A stretch of 11,791 nt of DNA from Syntrophales bacterium (GTDB lineage Bacteria > Desulfobacterota > Syntrophia > Syntrophales > UBA5619): NCBI GenBank assembly GCA_028712015.1, contig JAQTRB010000032.1:1-11791 (forward strand). Reading direction: 5' to 3'. A program made the position numbers and the translations under genes. Numbering within the stretch: the stretch's first letter is position 1; every line of letters begins with the position of its first letter. Under the pieces are notes generated by a model. That model did no database searches. It was not told the origin of the DNA and saw only the letters and a list, made by a program, of their open reading frames with translations. Positions 6,366 to 11,791 of this stretch are shown one piece after another.

Positions 6366-7762
6366 CATCCCCCTCCGCATCGTTCGAGAAAACGGGCAAC
6401 CGCCGCCGGCCGGGAGGCATGGTGGAGGTGTACGTAGCTTGCGAGGATCGCTCCGTTTTGATATCCCTCCGCTTCGATCCTGTCGGCGCGGCGGCGCCGG
6501 AGGGCGTAAACCTTCCGCCAGGCCGGGTCGGAGATCGGGTCGTCGACCAGCTCCGAGTAGTGGAATTCGTGGCCCCGCAGAATGTCTCCGCGACTCCCCC
6601 AGAGAGAGTCTTCCGTCAGGGCGACCTCCACATAGCCGAGCGCCTTTCTCGCGGCAAGCATCCGCGTCCGGGCGGGCAGAAGCCCGACCAGCGGGTAAAA
6701 ACAGCCGTTCGCCTCGATCCCCCGCGCGAGATACATGAGCCCGCCGCACTCGGCGTAGAGGGGACGCCCGGATGCCGCAAAAGCGCGGATTGCTCCAAGC
6801 ATCTCCCCGTTTGCGGCCAGCTCCGCCGCGTGGAGTTCCGGATAACCTCCCCCCAGATAGAGGCCGGAGATTCCTTCCGGAAGGATACGGTCGACGAGGG
6901 GGGAGAAGAAAAGGATCTCGCATCCCGCCGCGGCGAGCGCATCCAGAAGATCCGAATAGTAAAAATGAAAGGCGGCGTCCCGCGCGACGCCGACGCGCAG
7001 ACGAATGGGGGATTGCGTTGATCCCGGCTTCCCGATCGTGGGGATTGCCCGCTTTTTTTCGGATCTTTCCCCGGGGTCCGGTTCGGGGAAAAGCGTCTCC
7101 ATCGGCAGGCATCGTTCCAGCGCATCGGCAAGGTCATCCAACAGGGAATCCGGGAGCCGCCTCCGATCGGCCGTGACGAGACCGAGATGGCGGGAGGCCA
7201 GCTCCGGAAAGGCCCCGCGAGGGATCGCCCCCAGAAGCGGCGGCAGTCCGGCCGCCCGCAGGGCATCGGAAAGCCAGCCGGCGTGCCGCTCCGATCCGCA
7301 CCGGTTCGCGACTACCCCGGCGAAACGGAGCCCCGCTTCGAAGGTCGTGTACCCCTTGACCAGGGCGGCAAAACTCCTGCCCATGCCGTGGACGTTTGCG
7401 ATCAGGACTATGGGGGCGTCCAGGAGCCGCGCGATCTCCGCCGTGCTTCCCGCATCGCCGCCGGTCTCCGCGCCGTCGAAGAGCCCCATCGCCCCCTCGA
7501 CGAGCGCATGGTCGACATCCGCCGCGGCCTCCGCGAAGAGACGACGGCAATAGGCGCGGCCGGCCATCCAGCCGTCGAGGTTGTAGCAGGGGCGTCCGGA
7601 GGCGAGGGCGAGGTAGGTCGGATCGAGAAAGTCCGGTCCCACCTTGAACGTCTGGACCTTCCGCCCCCGACGCGCCAGAGCGCGGGTCAGCGCAAGGGCG
7701 AAAGAGGTTTTCCCCGCGCCGCTGTGCGTTCCGGCGATGACCAGCGTCGGGCAGGAGGACAT
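6365..7762 (-). CDS. cbiA: Cobyrinate a,c-diamide synthase CbiA
   Basis: CbiA uses glutamine and ATP to amidate the c and a acetate side chains of cobyrinate. The 465-aa protein has the expected two-domain build. The N-terminal dethiobiotin-synthetase-like ATPase domain carries the P-loop GTHSGAGKTS (residues 11-20), followed by KVGPDFLDPTYL (40-51), CYNLDGWM (59-66) and VEGAMGLFDG (88-97). The C-terminal class I glutamine amidotransferase domain has LYLGGGYPELHA (301-312), nucleophile Cys339 in YAECGGLMYL, and SYVHLHH (442-448) with the presumed catalytic His445. GYVEVAL and GHEFHYSEL are also family-typical. A charged, Pro-rich stretch (about 226-252) joins the domains. The ATG shares one base with the cobO stop (TGATG), with GGAG at good spacing upstream; the stop likewise abuts cbiC. 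The similar CobB (hydrogenobyrinate) is excluded by the cobalt-early context. Confidence 0.96.
   Translation of the reverse strand: MSSCPTLVIAGTHSGAGKTSFALALTRALARRGRKVQTFKVGPDFLDPTYLALASGRPCYNLDGWMAGRAYCRRLFAEAAADVDHALVEGAMGLFDGAETGGDAGSTAEIARLLDAPIVLIANVHGMGRSFAALVKGYTTFEAGLRFAGVVANRCGSERHAGWLSDALRAAGLPPLLGAIPRGAFPELASRHLGLVTADRRRLPDSLLDDLADALERCLPMETLFPEPDPGERSEKKRAIPTIGKPGSTQSPIRLRVGVARDAAFHFYYSDLLDALAAAGCEILFFSPLVDRILPEGISGLYLGGGYPELHAAELAANGEMLGAIRAFAASGRPLYAECGGLMYLARGIEANGCFYPLVGLLPARTRMLAARKALGYVEVALTEDSLWGSRGDILRGHEFHYSELVDDPISDPAWRKVYALRRRRADRIEAEGYQNGAILASYVHLHHASRPAAVARFLERCGGG
6372..6376 (-). promoter_or_regulatory. Ribosome binding site of cbiC
   Basis: GGAGG followed by GGG on the minus strand lies within the final codons of cbiA. 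Its six-base spacing favours the second of two tandem ATG codons (6365-6363) as the cbiC start. Confidence 0.6.
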
Positions 7763-8289
7763 CAGAACTCCACCCCCTTTTGGGCCTTCCGTCCGCGATC
7801 GAATCCATGCTTGATGCAGCGGACCTCGGAAACCGTGTCGGCGGCCGCGATCAACCCCTCCGTCGCGCCCCGTCCGGTCAAAACGACCGTGCAATCGGCG
7901 GCCGCTTCGCGAAGAACCGACAGGACCGCATCCTCGGCGAGCAGATTCAGCGCGACGGCCATGCAGACCTCGTCGAGGACGACCAGGCCGAAGCGTCCCG
8001 AGGAGACCGCATCCGCTGCGCTCCGGAGCCCCTGTTCCGCTGCCCGGCGGTGGTCCGCGAACCGTGGATCGGTCGGGCGCGGAACGAAACCGAGGCCCGT
8101 CGCGACGATATCGACACCCGCCATACCGTTCAGCGCGGCAAATTCGCCGGTCCGGGTATCGGACTTGACGAATTGGACCACCGAAACCGGAATGCCGTGG
8201 CCGTGCGCCCGGAGCGCCATCCCCAGCGCGGCCGTGGTTTTTCCCTTCCCGTCGCCGGTGAAGATCAGCGCCCTTCCCTCATCGTTCAT
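7762..8289 (-). CDS. cobO: Corrinoid adenosyltransferase CobO (BtuR/CobA family)
   Basis: This enzyme transfers the adenosyl group of ATP to Co(I) corrinoid, forming the upper ligand of adenosylcobalamin. The 175-aa protein has the family's unusual P-loop near the N-terminus, FTGDGKGKTTAALGMALRA (about residues 10-28), which binds the ATP gamma-phosphate. Further family features are VVQFVKSD (about 41-48), GLGFV, the VVLDEVCMAV segment (Walker B-like) and VVLTGRGA. It belongs to the CobA/CobO group and is unrelated to PduO or EutT types. Starts at 8292 (ATG) and 8304 (TTG) are possible; I chose the ATG at 8289 because a GGGGG element lies six bases upstream. A 22-bp gap separates it from cbiB, and its stop shares one base with the cbiA ATG. 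Confidence 0.95.
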   Translation of the reverse strand: MNDEGRALIFTGDGKGKTTAALGMALRAHGHGIPVSVVQFVKSDTRTGEFAALNGMAGVDIVATGLGFVPRPTDPRFADHRRAAEQGLRSAADAVSSGRFGLVVLDEVCMAVALNLLAEDAVLSVLREAAADCTVVLTGRGATEGLIAAADTVSEVRCIKHGFDRGRKAQKGVEF

Positions 8290-8311
8290 CATTCGCCCCC
8301 ACAACCATTCT

Positions 8312-9274
8312 TTACCACGTTTCCGGAAACACGGAGATTCCCCGGCGCGCCGCGAGAAAAATCACGGCGGCAATCCCGGTCGCCGCGAACATCATGCGGT
8401 TTGCCGCGAGGATCTGCCCGCGGACAAGCGGTTCGACCGGATCGCCGAGCGTCGGCAGGTTGACCGGTTCGCCGCCCCGCTCCATCACTCCCCCCAGACG
8501 GATCCCCAGCGCCCCGGCGAATGCCGCCTCCGCGATCCCCGCGTTCGGGCTGATATGCTTCCGGCCGTCGCGGCGCGCGATCCGCCAGGCATCCGCCGCC
8601 TTCCGTCCCGTGACGGCCGCCGCGACAGCCAGAATCGGAGTCGCGATCCGCGCGGGAAGCCAGCACAATCCGTCATCGATCATCGCCGCCGTCCGGCCAA
8701 AATCGATGTAGCGCTCGTTCCGGTAGCCGATCATCGAATCGAGCGTACTGGCCGCCTTGTAGGCCATCGCCGCGACCGGACCTCCGAGCGCCGCGAAGAA
8801 AAGCGGCGCGATGATCCCGTCCACGGTGTTCTCGGCGACGCTCTCAACGGCCGCCCGGACGACCTCCGGCTCGGTCAGCCGCTCCGTATCGCGGCCGACC
8901 AGCCGCGAGACGAGGCGCCGCGCCGAGGCGAGATCGCCGCTTTCGAGCGCCTTCCAGACGGCGCGGCTGTGATCGGCCAAGTCCCGCGCCGCCAGCGTCG
9001 TGTAGAGCAGCAGAATGGAAACCGCATCCCCGAGGAGGGGATGGATCCATCCGGCCACCCCGATCGCCGCGGCCGTCGCAAGGGCCGCCGTCAGGATCAC
9101 GGCGAGCGCCGTCAGCGTCCCCGCGAGACGGTCGTCTTGAATCGCGCGGCGGGCCGGCCCTTCCAGCGCGGCGATCAGGCGGCCGATCAACCGGACCGGA
9201 TGCGGCAGCCACCGGGGATCCCCGAAGGCGAGATCGAGCAGGAGCGCGATCAGGATCTGTGTCTCCAGCGTCAT
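8312..9274 (-). CDS. cbiB: Adenosylcobinamide-phosphate synthase CbiB
   Basis: CbiB is an inner-membrane enzyme that joins adenosylcobyric acid to (R)-1-amino-2-propanol O-2-phosphate, giving adenosylcobinamide phosphate. The 320-aa protein begins with a hydrophobic helix and the family motif DLAFGDPRWLPHPVRLIG (about residues 14-31). Later motifs are AVESVAENTVDGIIAPLFF (about 140-160), the GYRNERYIDFGRTAAMIDD region, HISPNAGIAEAAFAGALGIRLGG and a final membrane helix near the C-terminus. Several hydrophobic segments agree with a polytopic protein. The ATG overlaps the stop of the CobD-CbiP gene as ATGA. This coupling is notable because the two domains of that fusion make exactly the two molecules CbiB joins. 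This bacterial CbiB is sometimes called CobD in aerobic-pathway naming and should not be confused with the decarboxylase CobD. Confidence 0.96.
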   Translation of the reverse strand: MTLETQILIALLLDLAFGDPRWLPHPVRLIGRLIAALEGPARRAIQDDRLAGTLTALAVILTAALATAAAIGVAGWIHPLLGDAVSILLLYTTLAARDLADHSRAVWKALESGDLASARRLVSRLVGRDTERLTEPEVVRAAVESVAENTVDGIIAPLFFAALGGPVAAMAYKAASTLDSMIGYRNERYIDFGRTAAMIDDGLCWLPARIATPILAVAAAVTGRKAADAWRIARRDGRKHISPNAGIAEAAFAGALGIRLGGVMERGGEPVNLPTLGDPVEPLVRGQILAANRMMFAATGIAAVIFLAARRGISVFPETW

Positions 9275-11791
9275 GATATTCCCATGATTCGGTAGATCTC
9301 CTCCATCCGGACCGCCCGCCGCACCGCCTCCGCAAGACGGTCGAGGGCCGGCTCCAGGTCGTAGACGGCCGCGATCCGTCCGAGCGGGGCGAGTCCCCGG
9401 CGGACGCGGAGGCGATCGATGAACCAGCGGCGGAACCCGTCCGCGTCGAAGATCCCGTGGAGGTAGGTCCCCCAGAGGAGGCCTTCTTCCGTCCCAACGC
9501 CGATCGTCTCGCCGTCCGCCCGCAGAATCAGCGGATTCAGATTTTCGCCGTCGGTTCGGCCGTGGTGGATCTCGTACCCTCGAACCTCGCAGCCCGCGGC
9601 GAGGTGGCGCGCCGCGGTGCGCCTCAGCGTCTTCTCCCGGGCGAGTTCCGTCCGGACGGGAAGAAGTCCCAGGCCGACCAGGGTCCGACCGGCGGCGAAC
9701 TCGATCCCGAATGGATCGGAAATCTCCCCACCGAGGATCTGAAAGCCGCCGCAGATTCCGACGATTTCCGTCTTCCCGGCGCCGGCAAGGTCGATGATTT
9801 TTTTTGCGACACCGTCCGCCTGAAGGGCGGCCAGATCTCCGATCACGTTCTTGCTCCCCGGCAGGATCAGCGCATCCGGCTTGCCCAGCTCCTCCGGGCG
9901 CCGGACCACGCGCAGGCGAACGTCCGGCTCGATCCGGAACGGATCGAAATCGGTGAAGTTCGAAATGTGGGCCAGATCGACGACGGCGATGTCCACATGT
10001 TCGCCGTCGGGGACGCGGCCGTCGATCAGGCCGTCCCGGAAGCCGACGGAATCCTCCTCGGGGATTCCCAGATCGCGCAGGTACGGGACCACGCCGAGGA
10101 CGGGGCGGCCGGTCCGCCGGAGGAGATAATCGTGCGCATCGGCGAGGAACGCCTCCTGGCCCCGGAAGCGGTTCACGACAAATCCCATCACGAGCGCCCG
10201 CTCCCGCTCCGTGAGGCATTCCATCGTTCCGATGAACGAGGCGTACACGCCGCCGCGGTCGATATCCCCGACGATCAGGACCGGCGATCCCGCGTACAGG
10301 GCCATGTTCATGTTCACGATGTCCCGTTTTTTGAGGTTCACCTCGGCGGGGCTTCCCGCTCCCTCCAGCACGACGACGTCGTGTTCGGCCGCAAGCGAAT
10401 CGTACGCCTCGTGCGCGACGGCGAAGGGGGGCGTTCGATCGCGCGTATACTCCCAGAAATCCATGTTGCCGACCGGTTTCCCGAGGAGAATCACCTGCGA
10501 GCCGGTGTCGCTGTTGGGCTTCAACAGCACCGGGTTCATCCGGACGTCCGGATCCAGTCGGCACGCCTGCGCCTGGACGACCTGCGCCCGCCCCATTTCA
10601 CGCCCGTCGCGGGTCACGTAGGAGTTGAGCGACATGTTCTGCGCCTTGAACGGGGCGACCCGGAAACCGTCCTGGAGCAGGATCCGGCAGAACGCCGCCG
10701 CGAGGATGCTCTTCCCCGCATTGGAGCCGGTCCCCTGGATCATGAGCGAACGTGCCCGCCGAAGCGTCTTTCGGCAAACCATCCCGAAGATCTTCCGAAG
10801 GGCGCAAAGAAGGCGATCGTTCTCCGCTTCCGTCCGGACCGCGATGCGGAAAAACCGCCGGTCGAGGCCGCCGAAGTTATCGCAGACGCGAACGGCGATC
10901 CCGTCGGCCAGAAGCCGCCGGGCGATCTCGGGGGCGTCGATCTCCCCGCGGTCGGAGCGGACCAAGAGGAAATTCGCCGCCCCGGGGTAGACGGTCAGAT
11001 CCGAAAACTTCCCGAGTGCGGCGAAAAGCGCCTCCCGGCGGTCGCGGACGTACCGGCGAGTCTCCTCCGCGTATGCCGCGTCCCGGAGCGCCGCCGCGCC
11101 GACGGCCTGGGCAAGCGTGTTCACCGACCAGGGGGGCGTTCGCTCGCGAAGCCGCCGGATCAGCTCCGCGACCGCGACGACGCCGCCCAGGCGGAGACCG
11201 GGCATCGCGTAGAACTTGGTCAGGGATTTGAAAATCACGATGTTCTTCGGGCGGCCGGATCGAATCAGCGTCTCCGACTCCGGGGTAAAATCGGCAAAGG
11301 CCTCGTCGCTGACAAAGACGGTTTCCGGATGACGGAGCGCGAGATCCCGCAGCGCGACGGCCGGAATCAGGTGGCCGGTAGGGTTGTTCGGCCGGCCCAA
11401 AAAGACGATCTCGTCGCCCCGGAGGCCCTTTTCCACCGCCGCAAGGTCGCAGACGAAGCCCACCTCCTCCCGCAGGTGAATCGGCGTCACCGTCAGGCCG
11501 GCGAGTTCGGCCGCCCGCTCGTAATCCACGTAGGCGGGAACCGGGATCAACGCGCGGTCCTTGCCGAGGAGCTGCGGAAGAAGGTACAGGTGTTCCATCG
11601 ATCCGTTCCCCATCAGGATCTCTTCCGGGGCGACGCCGTATCTCTCGGCAAAGGCCTGGATGAGTTCCGTGCAGTCCGGATCGGGGTAATGGACGAGATC
11701 TCCGATATGGGCAGAGATCAGCGGCCGAAACGTCTCGGGCGGCCCCAGCGGGTTGATGTTTGCCGAAAAGTCGAGGATCTCTCCGACGGGT
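9271..11791 (-). CDS. cobD-cbiP: Fused threonine-phosphate decarboxylase (CobD) and adenosylcobyric acid synthase (CbiP), N-terminus outside window
   Basis: One open frame of 839 visible residues joins two B12 enzymes. Residues 1-336 of the fragment are CobD, a PLP (pyridoxal phosphate) class I/II aminotransferase-fold decarboxylase making aminopropanol phosphate. It shows LDFSANINPLGPP (6-18), RPNNPTG (133-139), DEAFADF (162-168), the PLP lysine K192 in SLTKFYAMPGLRLGG, and FFRIAVR (313-319). After a basic linker of about 13 residues (MVCRKTLRRARSL), residues 350-839 are a full-length CbiP (490 aa), which makes four side-chain amides from glutamine and ATP. It has IQGTGSNAGKS at its start, PFKAQNMSLNSYV, nucleophile Cys680 in GICGGFQILGGE and His778 in GTYLHGIFD. 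No stop or frame change lies between the parts. Roughly 20-25 CobD residues are missing at the right edge. The stop overlaps cbiB as ATGA. Domain identities are firm; whether the protein stays fused in the cell is inferred. Confidence 0.94.
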   Translation of the reverse strand, partial: PVGEILDFSANINPLGPPETFRPLISAHIGDLVHYPDPDCTELIQAFAERYGVAPEEILMGNGSMEHLYLLPQLLGKDRALIPVPAYVDYERAAELAGLTVTPIHLREEVGFVCDLAAVEKGLRGDEIVFLGRPNNPTGHLIPAVALRDLALRHPETVFVSDEAFADFTPESETLIRSGRPKNIVIFKSLTKFYAMPGLRLGGVVAVAELIRRLRERTPPWSVNTLAQAVGAAALRDAAYAEETRRYVRDRREALFAALGKFSDLTVYPGAANFLLVRSDRGEIDAPEIARRLLADGIAVRVCDNFGGLDRRFFRIAVRTEAENDRLLCALRKIFGMVCRKTLRRARSLMIQGTGSNAGKSILAAAFCRILLQDGFRVAPFKAQNMSLNSYVTRDGREMGRAQVVQAQACRLDPDVRMNPVLLKPNSDTGSQVILLGKPVGNMDFWEYTRDRTPPFAVAHEAYDSLAAEHDVVVLEGAGSPAEVNLKKRDIVNMNMALYAGSPVLIVGDIDRGGVYASFIGTMECLTERERALVMGFVVNRFRGQEAFLADAHDYLLRRTGRPVLGVVPYLRDLGIPEEDSVGFRDGLIDGRVPDGEHVDIAVVDLAHISNFTDFDPFRIEPDVRLRVVRRPEELGKPDALILPGSKNVIGDLAALQADGVAKKIIDLAGAGKTEIVGICGGFQILGGEISDPFGIEFAAGRTLVGLGLLPVRTELAREKTLRRTAARHLAAGCEVRGYEIHHGRTDGENLNPLILRADGETIGVGTEEGLLWGTYLHGIFDADGFRRWFIDRLRVRRGLAPLGRIAAVYDLEPALDRLAEAVRRAVRMEEIYRIMGIS

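Noticed and set aside
5263..6420. A 385-codon minus-strand frame spanning cbiC and the cbiC-cbiX gap
   Set aside because: It is out of frame with both CbiC and CbiX, which carry clear motifs; its product is low-complexity and basic.
7187..9295. A 702-codon plus-strand open frame antisense to cbiA, cobO and cbiB
   Set aside because: Its translation is Arg/Pro/Gly-rich with no recognisable domain, and it lies wholly opposite three well-supported genes. Long stop-free antisense frames are expected in GC-rich coding DNA.

Overview
The window is one long minus-strand operon for the anaerobic (early cobalt insertion) route of adenosylcobalamin (B12) synthesis. It reads from the right edge to a Rho-independent terminator at the far left. 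Eleven protein genes plus a gene cut by the right edge fill almost every base. No plus-strand gene, RNA gene, mobile element, CRISPR array or riboswitch is visible. The leader and promoter must lie beyond the right edge.

Layout in transcription order (right to left): a CobD-CbiP fusion (threonine-phosphate decarboxylase joined to cobyric acid synthase, N-terminus cut off), cbiB, cobO, cbiA and cbiC; an 81-bp gap; cbiX (cobaltochelatase); a 36-bp gap with a small hairpin; the cobalt ECF transporter cbiM, cbiN-like, cbiQ, cbiO; then the corrin-ring genes cbiD, cbiE and cbiL; then the terminator. Most junctions overlap (ATGA, TGATG, GTGA, or 8 to 10 nt), so translation is probably coupled within the blocks.

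How the genes work together: CbiMNQO imports Co2+, and CbiX inserts it into sirohydrochlorin. CbiL, CbiD and CbiE methylate the ring, and CbiC moves the C11 methyl group to C12. CbiA amidates the a and c side chains, CobO adenosylates the cobalt, and the CbiP domain makes the remaining four amides (adenosylcobyric acid). The CobD domain makes aminopropanol phosphate, and CbiB joins it to adenosylcobyric acid. Genes for late steps come first and genes for early steps last. cbiT, cbiF, cbiG, cbiH, cbiJ and the lower-ligand genes (cobU, cobS, cobT, cobC) are not in the window.

The organism is a GC-rich bacterium using the cobalt-early pathway. The CbiMNQO + CbiX content and the CbiN-like protein suggest an anaerobic deltaproteobacterium-like (Desulfobacterota-type) lineage; this is a low-confidence guess from recalled family resemblance. 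I found no wholly unknown system. The most distinctive feature is the CobD-CbiP fusion, whose two products are the two substrates of the CbiB enzyme encoded immediately downstream.
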